DNA of 64,000 bases from Nannobrachium achirus (taxonomy: Eukaryota > Chordata > Actinopteri > Myctophiformes > Myctophidae): positions 60,632,701-60,696,700 of the forward strand of contig OY997653.1 in the NCBI GenBank assembly GCA_963921795.1. Reading direction: 5' to 3'. A model generated the notes under the pieces. That model saw only the letters and a program-made list of their open reading frames with translations, was not told the DNA's origin and did no database searches. Positions within the stretch are counted from its first letter, which is position 1; every line of letters begins with the position of its first letter. Position numbers and translations under genes: made by a program. This document shows, piece by piece, positions 20,280 through 30,938 of the stretch.

Positions 20280-20560
20280 CCATATATGGGCATAAAGATC
20301 TGCCTAACAGACACTCCAACATGGAACACCATATATGGGCATAAAGATCTGCCCAACGGGCACGCCAACATGGAACACGATATATGGACATAAAGATCTG
20401 CCTAACGGGCACCAACATGGAACACCATATACGGACATAAAGATCTGCCTAACGAGCACTCCAACATGGAACACCATATATGGACATAAAGATCTGCCTA
20501 ATGGGCACTCCAACATGGAACACCATATATGGGCATAAAGATACGCCCAACGGGACTCCT
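20280..20560. repeat. ~47-bp minisatellite with a CArG-box-like motif per unit
   Basis: Six units follow the pattern ccatatatgg-(g/a)cataaagatctgcc-taacgggcactccaacatggaaca. Four carry an exact CCATATATGG; two carry one change in it. A shorter copy of the array lies at 21250-21410. Confidence 0.9.
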
Positions 20561-20736
20561 ACATTTAATCCCTCAGATACTGTGCACACCCCTGTGCAAA
20601 CGCACAGGACTAGTACATATTCTGGGGGTTCAGCAGGTTTTTCAGAAAACTGTTAGGATTTAGAAGACATAGATTCAGGTCCTCAGGTCTAAATGGGTTA
20701 AATAACACAGTCAGCTCTTGGTGTGGCTCCGATTAC

Positions 20737-20890
20737 CTGCAGGTCTTCCGCGTGGCTGCCCAGGCTGCTCTGACAGGACGAGCTCTCCATGTTGATGTAC
20801 TTGTACATGCTCTGGACATGGCTGCGTCCAGAGCACCATAGCCTGCCGTCTATGGTGGAGAAACGCTCGCCTGTGCGGTTCTCATAGTAC
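20737..20890 (-). CDS. Orphan exon of an unrecognised gene
   Basis: On the minus strand an acceptor (ctctctaaag) precedes 20890 and a donor (CAG|GTAATC) follows 20737. The 154-nt exon is open in one frame, starts with one carried base and ends in phase 0. It encodes YYENRTGERFSTIDGRLWCS, then HVQSMYKYINMES and SLGSHAEDLQ. Codon content and both splice sites look genuine. It lies within the long tmem214 intron on the same strand, but matches nothing I know of TMEM214, so it may be an alternative exon, another gene or a displaced fragment. Confidence 0.45.
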
Positions 20891-20957
20891 CTTTAGAGAG
20901 ACACGCACAACACTGTCTGAGAGGGCAGCGACACGTTGGTTCTCATAGAGGGGGATC

Positions 20958-21410
20958 AGTGGTTTCCAACTAGACCTTCCTGCCACTACACTCCTGAAGC
21001 CACCTTAAAGTGTAGGGCCACTATACTGCCACTCTCCATATATGGGCATGTCAGGTATGTGACGACCACCAAAGTGATCTCTATGTCATGCTCATAACAA
21101 TGGCCGTTTGAAATGTAAAAAAACTGCTCTAGTGCACCACATTATTATATTTTGGAGCGTCGGTCTGAGTCGCCCAGCGCCACATTGACCATTCTTCGTG
21201 GGGGGCTGTGATGTCACTGTGACATCACAGGTGATATCACAGTGACAGTCCATATATGGGCATAAAGATCTGCCTAACGGGCACTCACCATATATGGGCA
21301 TAAAGATCTGCCCAACGGGCACTCCAACATGGAACACCATATATGGACATAAAGATCTGCCTAACGGGCACCAACATGGAACACCATATATGGACATAAA
21401 GATCTGCCTA
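20958..21410. repeat. Duplicated block flanked by 57-bp direct repeats
   Basis: It is nearly identical to 19988-20312 plus part of the minisatellite ('cagtggtttccaactagacc' to 'gatctgcctaac'). The flanks 20901-20957 and 21411-21467 are an exact 57-bp repeat ('acacgcacaacactgtctga' to 'catagagggggatc'). Confidence 0.85.
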
Positions 21411-22014
21411 ACACGCACAACACTGTCTGAGAGGGCAGCGACACGTTGGTTCTCATAGAGGGGGATCCAGGGGTCCCTCCCCCCCCCCCCTCGCAGAATT
21501 AGATAATATAGCATCAAAACAGTTTAAACACTATTTTATCAAATAAAATAAAATTCTTTATTTATAAAACACGTATATATTAAAACAACAGAGATTTGCC
21601 AAAGTGCTGTACAGTATACAAAACAAAGTGTAAATCTGCTTTCCCTTCAATTTGCACACTTAACTGTGGCTCTTACACATAATGTACATGTGTCCAAATA
21701 AGCACACACCAAATGTATGCACAGAATATATTGAAATTCTTTCTTTATTAGGAATAAACCATTGAGATGAACCATCTCGTTTTCAAGGATATCCTCAAGT
21801 TACAGATACGTACAGTATCTGTGTAGAACAAACAAAACTAAACAAATAAACAAAACAAACAAGTGAAACAAAACAAAACAGCACTAAACATAACAGGACA
21901 AATCAAACAGCATCAACAAGGGGGGACACAAATACAAACATACAACATACAACATACAACATAGCACATATAAGAATCATTGCGTCAAAGGATCTGTTAT
22001 ACTGTTAATAAGAA

Positions 22015-23850
22015 TTAGTGAAAGCATGAGCAGGTAGTCTCATAGTAAGAGGACAGCGCTGTTTTAAATAGTTGAAAGGAAGATATTGATCGAATATGAA
22101 CAGGAAGGTTGTTCCAATCGGAAGGAGCTTTAAAACTAAAGGATTTTTTACCAACGGTTTTAGTTATATTAGATGGAATTGTAAAATAAGTCTGTACGCA
22201 GTGTCTAAGATGATGATTAGAGGTGTATGGGTCCATATATTGTTTAAGATATTGTGGATAATTATAGTAAATACATTTGAAGATAAACTGTAACCAGTGC
22301 TGCTGTCGTCTTACTATGGGAGATGGCAGGTTGAGATTTTCATACATGGTGCAATGATGAGTTGTATATGGACAGCCAAGGGCAAATCTGCAGAGACGGT
22401 TGAATAACGTGTTAAGTGGAAGGAGGTTAGTTTTTGGTGCAGTCTGGTAGACTACATCTGCATAATCCATCATTGGAAGAATAAGTTGCATGACCAGTTT
22501 TTTTCTAACTGACAGTGTAAAACATTTTCTATTGTGAAAGAGAACCCCAGTGCTATAGTTTATTTTTCTAACAATGTTATCGATGTGACATTTAAATGAT
22601 AGTTCAGAATCCAGCCATAGACCAAGATATTTTATGTGTTCCACTCTATGTAGTTGTGTGCCATCAAGACAAGTAATATTAAATGTTTGTTGTAATGTCT
22701 TAGATGCCAGATTTTGATTTGTACCAAAAAGCATAGTTTTAGTTTTAGTTTTATTTATGAGTAATTTATTGGCTGACAGCCATAATTCGAGCTGAATGAA
22801 ATTTGTTTGTAATGTTGACTGAATTTGTGCTAAGGTGGTTTGTGATGTATAAATGACTGTATCATCAGCATAGAGTTGAACATTGCAATCCATAAATATT
22901 GACGGAAGGTCATTGATAAAAATTGAAAACAATAGTGGGCCTAAGGTAGAACCTTGAGGCACACCTTGCTCCTGCACAGCTAGATCTGATTTGCTGCCCT
23001 GTATAACCACACATTGTTTTCTATTATGGAGATAAGCGTTAAACCAGAGAAGGGCATTGCGTGATAGACCAATAGCGTAGAGTTTGTCTAATAAAAGATA
23101 ATGGTTGACCAAATCGAATGCCTTGGTTAAATCAATAAAGATCGCACCTGTGAGGTTACTATTGCCAGAAGATGAAAATATATCATTTGTGAGTTTTAAC
23201 AGAGCCGTGGTTGTAGAATGGTTGGAGCGAAAACCTGATTGAACAGGTGATAATATATTGTTGTTGCTGAGGTAATTAGTCAATTGATTATGGATTAATT
23301 TTTCAAAGATTTTTGCTATGGAGCAGATAATCGAAATAGGTCTGTAATTATTAGGATCTAATGTATTACCCGCTTTGTGCAGAGGGGTGATTTTTGAACA
23401 TTTCCAGATGGAAGGTATTTCATGAGTTAATAGTGACAGATTGAAGAGATCAGCGAGAGGATACATTAATATGTGTGGAGCAAGTTTCAGAAATTTATTT
23501 TCTATACCATCTAAGCCAGGGCCACTACACAGTTTCAGGTCATTAATGGCTTTCAGAACCTCAAGTGGTGAGATTTTCTTAAAAGAGAAGGAGCTGTGGC
23601 AGGGTGGAGTATTGTTATAAATGACATAAGGATCTGGCATTGAGGGAGTACAGACAGAAGAGAAATGACGATTAAAGGCCTGTGCTACCAAAAGAGGATT
23701 ATTTATTATGGTGTTATTGATTTTTTGAATGAAATACATAAGATAAAAAATCAAACCTCGGTTTGAAGTGAAGCGGTGAACTTTTATTCTATGTGTTCTA
23801 GAGTTATGAACTCTGTGATCTATACATTCTTTATATTCTGAATGAATTAA
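22015..23850 (-). mobile_element. Non-LTR retrotransposon reverse transcriptase (open, 5'-truncated)
   Basis: A minus-strand frame is open for 631 codons (23910-22015). In order: LCSGPGLDGI, NYRPISIICSIAKIFEKLI, VQSGFRSNHSTTTALLKLT, IFIDLTKAFDLVNH (~residue 258), GVPQGSTLGPLLFSIFINDL, LYADDTVIY (catalytic YADD, ~residue 347), LSANKLLINKTKTKTMLFG and IKYLGLWLDSELSFK. The end, FSFKAPSDWNNLPVHIRSIS, is typical of the L2/CR1 group. The endonuclease domain is missing: upstream of ~23850 lies unrelated repeat DNA. Below 22015 lies a ~450-bp A-rich 3' region (to about 21540). The clade is assigned by eye. The intact frame suggests a recent insertion. Confidence 0.85.
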
Positions 23851-23956
23851 TGATTTTATCTGGAGGGCCGAATTGTCATGTGAGACTTGACCAATCCTCA
23901 AAGTATCCAATCATCAGACCGGGACGGACACTACACACATACGTACGTACGTTATG

Positions 23957-24005
23957 TACGGACGGACGGACGGACGGACGGACGGACGGACGGACGGACG
24001 GACGA
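23957..24005. repeat. (GGAC)n microsatellite
   Basis: About twelve GGAC units. Confidence 0.95.
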
Positions 24006-24330
24006 GATAAAACCTGTTCATTCTGGACTGATATGACCATAATGGGACACACATTTTGTTTTTGAAAAACCCTATTCATTCTGGACTGATATTCTGGACG
24101 TACGGGACAGATAAAACCTGTTCATTCTGAACTGGAATGACCATATGTGGACATGAGGTGACAGACATTTTGTTTTTGATAAAACCTGTTCATTCTGGAC
24201 TGAAATGACCATATATGGACATGAAACACACATTCAGTTTTTGAAACAACCTGTTCATTCTGGACTGAAATGACCATATATGGGCATGGGACACACAAAG
24301 CCACTCGTTGGAAGCGGCTTTCACCGCTTC
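24006..24330. repeat. Tandem 'cctgttcattctggactg' repeat
   Basis: Four to five diverged ~60-65-bp units with 'cctgttcattctggactga', 'gaccatatatgg' and 'cattttgtttttga'. The family is shared with 17385-17765. Confidence 0.8.
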
Positions 24331-24450
24331 AAAAAATATTGAATCTGTACAGACTTAAACACCTTGATGGATTGGACAGATCTAATGTGGCGGGGCAGGC
24401 TGTTCCAGAGTGTTTTCTCATACCTTGGATATTTGAAAATAGCCAAGGTA
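24321..24450 (-). mobile_element. Non-LTR retrotransposon C-terminal relic
   Basis: On the minus strand TLWNSLPRHIRSVQSIKVFK matches the conserved C-terminal motif of fish LINE reverse transcriptases (compare WNNLPVHIRSISSFQLFK in the element at 22015). Only this tail is recognisable; weaker similarity may extend to 24610. Confidence 0.6.
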
Positions 24451-24678
24451 TTAAACATTGTGAAAATTGTTGGGGAGAAAAAAATATATCTTTTGGTCTT
24501 TTCAGGACAGTGGATAGAAAGACAGGAAACAGATTTGAGAGTCGAGGAGTGACATGCAGCAATTTCCGACGGAAAATCATTTTGAATATTTTCTTGTGGG
24601 GGGTCCTGGTACAAAATCTTTTCAATGGGTGTCCATGGTCAAATCCATATGAATTTGGTGGTCCTTGACATGAAATAC

Positions 24679-24828
<150 letters not shown>

Positions 24829-24831
24829 GTC

Positions 24832-24960
24832 GTCTGGCATTCTGTCTCAGTCACTAGAGCCACCTGGGACCGGGGAGGATGTCGGTTCGATTCCCCGGCT
24901 CCCCCTGGCATTGTGTCGACGTGTCCATGAGCAAAGGAGCCCTAACAGAGCGAGTGCACT
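24832..24960 (+). mobile_element. tRNA-derived SINE head
   Basis: 'cggttcgattccccggctcc' is a B box followed by the shared SINE body 'ccctggcattgtgtcgacg' and 'tccatgagcaa'. The 3' tail is absent. Confidence 0.55.
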
Positions 24961-24987
24961 GCACACCTGTTGGATGTTTTCATAGTA

Positions 24988-25130
24988 ACACCAGCCATGC
25001 TGCTGTGGGGTTTTATCAACATATTGGCCTACGAAGTCTCAAAGCTACCAGCATAGAAACACCAGCCATGCTGCTGTGGGGTTTTATCAACATATTGGCC
25101 TACGCAGTCTCAAAGCTACTAGCATAGAAA
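24988..25130. repeat. ~70-bp tandem duplication
   Basis: 'acaccagccatgctgctgtg' to 'ctcaaagctac(c/t)agcata' occurs twice in a row with a few differences. Confidence 0.85.
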
Positions 25131-25229
25131 CAGACTGCAAAAGAGCTTCTTTCAACAAACAATCAGGCACATGAGCAAACTGTCAAAGACAAGAACGGTC
25201 CAGGGCAAAAGGAATCGCTAGCCCCCCTG

Positions 25230-25425
25230 CATTTTTTTTTGCCTTTTGCACCCTCTTTCTTCCAAAGTCATTATTACTTATTATTTTATCTTTAGATGTG
25301 TCATTTTCTGTTGTTCTGCTTTATTTTATATATACCACTGCATTGTCTGTGAGGAAGCCGAAAAAATTATATGTTTTACTCTTATGTACCTGTACAAAAG
25401 ACGTAACAATAAAGTACAACCTTTT
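25230..25425 (+). mobile_element. LINE 3' end (aataaagtacaacc tail)
   Basis: 'gccttttgcaccctctttct' to 'aacaataaagtacaacc'. Related tails lie at 51095-51190 and 52550-52680. Confidence 0.55.
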
Positions 25426-25642
25426 TTTTATATTGTTATGAAACAGCATCTATATTATTATGATGAAACAGACTATTATTTAACAGCAATATTACTACCA
25501 ATAAGACACCTGAATTAATTTACCCTGGGAACAAAGGCCTATTCATGATATATCTTTCCATATAGAGACAGACAGACAGACAGACAGACACACCTCTGCT
25601 GTGCTCTCATTTAACACGGATCCTCTCAGGGTCTTTCATAAA

Positions 25643-25768
25643 ATGGTAAATGGTGCATTTATATAGCGCTTATATCCAAAGCGCTTTACAGAGATTGTGC
25701 ATTACATTCACCCATCCACTCACACATTCATACACCGGTGGCGGAGGAAAACATGCAAGGGACCAACT

Positions 25769-25770
<2 letters not shown>
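25643..25770 (-). mobile_element. SINE 3' half, inverted
   Basis: 'atttatatagcgcttatatc', 'gcgctttacagagattgtgc' and 'caccggtggcggaggaaaac' are the inverse of the tail of the SINE at 45321 and 61605. The tRNA-like head is missing; the element runs into a TA repeat. Confidence 0.7.

Positions 25771-25772
<2 letters not shown>

Positions 25773-25831
<59 letters not shown>
25773..25831. repeat. (TA)n microsatellite
   Basis: Uninterrupted TA run. Confidence 0.95.
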
Positions 25832-25833
<2 letters not shown>

Positions 25834-25899
25834 ACTGATTCAAAACTCTCATGGCAACACAGGAAAAGACACATTATGACCCTAAAATATGACCTGTGA

Positions 25900-26041
25900 A
25901 TGAATTAAAGTTAAAACATTAACATTTAGAAAATATAAATAATAACTTGATCGGATCGGTGATTGATCAGTATCGGGTGATCAAACTTTTGTGATCGGTG
26001 CTCGCTGATCGGTTCCAAAAAACCTGATCGGACCATCTCTA
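25900..26041. mobile_element. Single end of a hAT-like element
   Basis: 'gatcggtgattgatcagtat' to 'ctgatcggaccatctctag' is a common fish hAT terminus. No partner end is visible nearby. Confidence 0.45.
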
Positions 26042-26579
26042 GAAAATAGTAATACTGTATATCCATGACAGTGAGATGTTGTACTGCCAACACCATTTAA
26101 ATACTTTCCTGGCGTCCCTATGTAGAGCATGTCATTAAGTTAAAGACACTTTTAATAAACGTCAAACATTAAAAATAAATAGCCTGTCTACAAGTGAACA
26201 ACATGTGACATTGCAACACTTGAGCTTGCAGACCTGTTATTTTTGCCACACGAGTGACACCTTCATACGACAAAGTATAATACACTATACCCAACTGGCT
26301 GGATTCTGAAGGGTTCTATACTCTTGTAGATCTGCCTTTTTCACTGAATGTTAGCCCCAGAATAGAGATGCTAGGGTTCAATTGGTTAAGTTGTTATTTA
26401 AGTAAGTAAATACATTATATTTATATAGAATACTCTCACAGACAGAGTTCATTAAGTGCTTTACATACAATATGGTTTTTGTTAACTTTGGCACCAATAC
26501 GAGGTGGAGATTGGTGTCTTGTGGTTGTTTTGTGTTATGTGCTAGCAAAATGCAACCTGTCTGTGCACACATCCTCCTT

Positions 26580-26752
26580 ACCCATTCTATGAACAGAGGT
26601 GTGTTTTCATCCTCCTTACCCATTCTATGAACAGAGGTGTGTTTTCATCCTCCTTACCCATTCTATGAACAGAGGTGTGTTTTCATCATCCTTACCCATT
26701 CTATGAACAGAGGTGTGTTTTCTTACCCATTCTATGAACAGAGGTTCTATGA
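26580..26752 (-). repeat. Minisatellite made of a tmem214 exon end plus its splice donor
   Basis: Nearly five units (about 38 bp, one shorter), on the minus strand CCTCTGTTCATAGAATGG|GTAAGG followed by AGGATGAAAACACA. The part before the bar reads PLFIEW, the residues expected just before the next tmem214 exon. The part after it is a good donor. Every unit therefore carries its own candidate splice donor. Confidence 0.75.
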
Positions 26753-26782
26753 TGGGCCGCCGGCCGCAGTGTTTTCCCTGAC

Positions 26783-26909
26783 CCAGAGGATGAGCTGGGT
26801 GCTTTGTTCTGAGATGAAGATGGCAGCGGCCTTGGTCTTTTCTAACCCCTGCTCCATGAGTGGGCCCAGCACACGCGAGTAGTAGTAAGGAGTGTTCGTC
26901 TCCAACCAA
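26783..26909 (-). CDS. tmem214: tmem214 exon with a disturbed 3' end
   Basis: The acceptor is ctcacag before 26909. The frame WLETNTPYYYSRVLGPLMEQ, then GLEKTKAAAIFISEQSTQLI and LW matches the lumenal region of TMEM214 (human SWLGETLP at the same position). After LW it reads VRENT and then meets a ~23-bp GC-rich segment (about 26741-26763) with a stop. Beyond that lies PLFIEW and a GTAAG donor. Either the exon ends at a weak donor GTCAGG (26782-26777), in phase 0 with the exon at 8847, or the natural exon ran to PLFIEW|gtaag and this copy is damaged. Upstream exons were not found in the window. Confidence 0.75.
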
Positions 26910-27059
26910 CTGTGAGGACCACGACCGCACGCACGACCACACACACACACACGCACACACAGACTTGAATCTAGCATTTAGAACAGAAATTGATAGAAAG
27001 GTACTCCTCTCTCTTACAAGCAAAAGTTAATTAAGAAATCCAAGGCACTGCCTTTTCTC

Positions 27060-28060
27060 ACCGGACGAAAAGCCATTGTTGTATTGACAAACGCATTGGC
27101 AATTCGTGGGATGGTTTTGTGGAGTTCTTCAGGGTGTCGGACCCGCGACCAAGTATTTCCCGGTGAATCTGTGCGCAAAGGTGGGGGCACTGGGGGCCGA
27201 TGGGCAAGGAGGGTTGCGAGCTTATGAGAAACAACTAAAAGAAGACCTTAAAACCTGGCGAAAACAGTTGCGTGCATTAGCGCAAATGGAAAACATTCAA
27301 TTAACTTCTGAAAAGCCTACACGGCCTTTAAACAGCCTGCATACGGTGCATTAGCGCAAGATTAGATGAGGATAAAGGAAATCATTAAATGGAAAACATT
27401 AAATTAGCTTCTGAAAAGGCTTCTTCCCAGAGTCCACGGTGGAGCACGCTGCTGATGGCAGTGGCTGCTGGGGTCGCTGGTGTTGGGTTGGTCCTGGCCA
27501 GTGTTACCAGATGGGAAATGTTGAATTATCGTACCGGAGGCTCAGAATTATCGTATTTGACATGAAACTATCGTACACGGCCAAAAAAGAGAAATCACTC
27601 GCGTAAAAACGTAATTTCACCAAAAAATGCGTCTTTAGTGTAAGAAACGACCTCGTTTTAGACTCCTGCGTGACAAAAACGCATCAGATATGCTGTGTGG
27701 AGGCAGGCAACTTCTTGGAGCTTACACAAATAAAAGCCTGAAACTGGTCTGGAAAGGTGCAACCAGTGTTTTTAATGCCTCCAAGTACAGATCTAGGGTC
27801 AGATTGACTGATTTCCTGGCTTATTTTGAGAAGCCAAACCAGATCCCAGATCAGCAGCCAGGGAAAATAGTGAATTCACGCTCTTTTTGATGATATGCCG
27901 AAATTATCGTACATTTGGGCATTTTTGGAATTATTGATCGTACATTGTACAGAGGGTCAAATTATCGTACAAATACGATAATTATCGTACGTCTGGCAAC
28001 ACTGGTCCTGGCCCTGTTCAGGTGTGTTGGACTCCAGAGACTGTTTCACCCCAACCAAAT
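27060..28060 (+). other. Coding-like fragment interrupted by a transposon
   Basis: Plus-strand frames read GGLRAYEKQLKEDLKTWRKQ at about 27208-27270 and, after a diverged repeat of 'tggaaaacattaaattagct', STLLMAVAAGVAGVGLVLA, a likely membrane helix (27440-27498). After the insertion at 27499-28004 the frame resumes as LFRCVGLQRLFHP. Gene unrecognised, probably a relic. Confidence 0.3.
27499..28004. mobile_element. hAT-type insertion (8-bp TSD)
   Basis: Ends 'cagtgttaccaga' and 'tctggcaacactg', with gtcctggc exactly duplicated at 27491-27498 and 28005-28012. The subterminal motif 'attatcgtac' is repeated at both ends (27525-27575, 27902-27990). A 66-codon frame inside (27690-27890) may be a transposase remnant but has no recognisable motif. 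Confidence 0.9.
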
Positions 28061-29920
28061 AATGCAGTGTTTCTCAAACCTTCAAATTCCAAGGTCTTCC
28101 CTAACTCTGACAGTGTACAAATGGAACCAAATGAACTCTTAACGGGTTAATTTGGTTCCATTTGTATGCTGTTTAGAGTTACAGACTTTTATGGGTCAAT
28201 TTAGACCCCCTCCTAAAAGGAACCCACAGAGTTCCTAGATTTGAGGACAAATGTCCATGGGACATTAAGATGTACTGTAAATTATGTTTATATAGTTGTT
28301 CTGACTATTTCTAGACTTTTCTAAAGTGTTTTGAGACATTTTCATTAAGGATTAGGTTTGTGCAGTTTGCACCATCCACCTGAACTCATGTATATCCTAC
28401 TGTATATAATTAAGCTACAAATATATATATTTAATTTTTCTAATGATGCACAATGTCTACTCTATGCACATTTGGTTGTATTTTCTAATAAATCTATGAA
28501 AATGTTACATTTTGTCCGCACTATTTCTAAAGTCTTAGTCTGAATTCCTTACTGTATATTAAAGGAGCTATAGTCAACTTTTTCTTGAAAAACGGATGCA
28601 AAAATAAAAATAATGTTTCGAAAATATTTTATAAAATAATAAGCTTCATATATGTGTTTATATTCAGAAATGACCACAAAAAGCGTAAAATAATGATAAA
28701 ATAATCATTTTGGCCATTGTCAGACCGAAACTTTGTTTACATTCTAGTCTATAGACCTGTTTTTGAAGAGTAAAATAAGGTATTTTAAAAACAAAACGAT
28801 TAGTGTGGTGTGGTTGCCCTGTTAAGGCAACCAGACTATAGTGCTTGTCAGGCTATTCTTTCCATCTTTCCAGATAAAACTTTATTTTGCCACACTACTC
28901 TTCCCAGTTTTGGTGGCACGCAATTGGGCGCTGGGCCATTGAGTCAAATTGACCGGCTTCATCAGGACTATTCCTTGCATTTTGCAAAGATAATTTATTT
29001 GTGAATGAATCTCCTGACTTTTCCCAAATATGGAGATGACTGACATCATAGGTGTTTGACATCATTGACATCATAGACCACAAGAGACTGACAACAGTAT
29101 GTCCATAATATATGGGCTTATTTAATGTTGATGTCAGGGATCTATGGGCATAAAAAGTACATTTATTTGGTTGACCTATTCAAATTTGTGCTTGAACATG
29201 AATCTTTGAAATGTTTGTTTTAGAAATGTATGTACTCAAGTTCAGAGAATTATAAATGGAAGATTTTTGTACCACACAATTTCACCTAGAAACGTCATTC
29301 ACAATTTTAATTCAGCTTACTTTGGACACATGCTTGAGATTACTTTGAAATGATTTGTAGTTTGGGAAATATTTAACTTTAAGGGACCAATGCATTATTG
29401 TCAATGGCCAATAAAAGGGGGGAAAAGTACAAACTTTGCCAAACCAGTCCATCATACTAACGACAGAGTGACAGGAGACGCACTCCAATCATGGAGGAAA
29501 ACCTGTCACCCAACAGTTCTGGTGGAGCAACTGAAACTTGTTTCTCCTCACAGGGGCTATGGACCAAACACTCTATAGTAACTCTGTAGTAGTACTATGA
29601 AAACATAGACCAATTTCAAACACATTTGAATTAAATGAAATCACTTAACCTACCTTTAAGCTTCAACTAAACTACACTTGGGGGGGAAAAGGGGCACATT
29701 CTGAAAAAAAAACTCCACATCACTGAGCTAAACAAACCATTGTAGAATTAAAGGTTATCACATTAAATGTATCATAGCTTTTAATGAGCTTTTAAAATCG
29801 GGTTATTTAAATTTCCCAGTAGTAAACAACTTGGCTTGGCTTCTAAAATGATATGCAACATGTCTTTTAAAAACAAAGCTACAGTGGGAAACAAGCACTC
29901 CACAACACTGACACAAGGAT
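28061..29920. other. Intergenic sequence with old repeats
   Basis: About 28845-29095 is related to 4855-5100 (dispersed repeat). No gene or RNA is seen. The right part probably lies beyond the atp5mj poly(A) site. Confidence 0.4.
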
Positions 29921-29938
29921 TCCAGGATTAAGAACAAC

Positions 29939-29944
29939 TTTATT
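29939..29944 (-). terminator. Poly(A) signal for atp5mj
   Basis: AATAAA on the minus strand, ~95 nt after the atp5mj stop codon. Confidence 0.6.
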
Positions 29945-30038
29945 TGTTCCATACAAATAGATATTTGAACATTACAGAATTGAGTGGATGGGGAGGTATT
30001 TCACAGAGGGTAGAGGGGTGGTCGTCATGGTGGAACGA

Positions 30039-30938
30039 TCAGTGAGCAGGTTCTGTAGGAGGAGAAAACACCCAATCATAAACATATGGAATACAGCAGG
30101 TAACGGGGACATAGAAAGCATACTACAGAATCCTTTAAACCTTGGGTCTTCAACAGGGGGTCCTCAGAGTTACTACAGGGGGTCCTCCAAATCTTTGAGT
30201 GATAGAAAGTTTTTTTTCCCCCCTATATTGACCACTTGAACCCTAGTGTCATTCTGAACTTTAGCCAAAAATAGCAGATCTACAAGCTCACGCCGCCTTG
30301 TGCTGCGAGGCGTTGTGAGTTTGTAGATCGGCCATTTCCGGCAAAGAGCTTTGGTGTAGAGGGGAAAAAGAGCAGACTAAGTAAGTACTGTACATAGTGA
30401 AGGTTCAAGTGGTTAAATATGAAATCTATGAAAAAGGTTGTGGGGGTCCCTGCTTCAACCCCCTCTCAACTAGGGGGTCCTTGGCCTGAAAACGTTGAAG
30501 ACCCCTGCTTTAAACTCAAGCAAGATACCAGCAGAGCAACAAAAGCACTGAGCCCAAAATGTGAATGTGAAAGTTGCATTTTGTATCAGTGCATCACATT
30601 TGTGTATTAATGTCCTTGTAGTTTTGAGAATGAGAATGAGGCTACATCTATGATCAAATATCAGGCTACTTACTGGCGCCCACAGCTTTCTTTCCTGCAA
30701 TTAAAGTGAAAGAAATTATACATTAATTATAATAAAACCGCAATAAAAAGGCATAAGCATTGTCTAATCCAAGTCTAAACAAAGTTAATTTTTGTTGTGA
30801 TTCTCTGAACTCACCCCCAAACGATACTTTGTAGTACAAGTATGTCATGATGACAACACCCGGCCACATCTCCTGGTATGCCTTCCCGTAGTAAGGGCTC
30901 ATCTTGCCCCACCAACTTGCAAACAAGCGTCCAGCCAT
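30039..30938 (-). CDS. atp5mj: atp5mj (6.8 kDa proteolipid of ATP synthase), three coding exons
   Basis: Minus-strand coding exons are 30938-30815, 30694-30674 and 30052-30039. All introns are GT-AG (donors GTGAGT and GTAAGT, acceptors ttgcag and ctacag). The joined frame is 52 codons: it starts MAGRLFASWWGKMSPYYGKA, continues YQEMWPGVVIMTYLYYK and ends KKAVGAKPAH. Human ATP5MJ (MP68) has KPYYTKVYQEIWIG, a similar helix and a short basic PAPGHH tail. The protein is a small inner-mitochondrial-membrane subunit associated with F1Fo ATP synthase and needed for dimer stability. An acceptor (ctgacag) stands directly before the ATG, so an untranslated first exon lies upstream, not located. Intron 2 (621 bp) carries a hAT-B insertion. 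No defect seen. Confidence 0.82.
30141..30507. mobile_element. hAT-B non-autonomous transposon in atp5mj intron 2
   Basis: Target duplication ctttaaac at 30133-30140 and 30508-30515. Ends are 'cttgggtcttcaac' and 'gttgaagacccctg'. The centre at about 30264-30345 is a palindromic module with a longer loop (AGCAGATCTACAAGCTCACG, then GCGTTGTGAGTTTGTAGATC). Confidence 0.9.

Noticed and set aside
20280..20560. Regular repeats with spacers resembling a CRISPR array
   Set aside because: Units are whole tandem copies without unique spacers, and the genome is eukaryotic. The same holds for 54701-54888, 57240-57703 and 62007-62618.
27690..27890. A 66-codon frame with a protein-like look
   Set aside because: It lies wholly inside the hAT insertion at 27499-28004. 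It may be a transposase remnant but no motif supports this.
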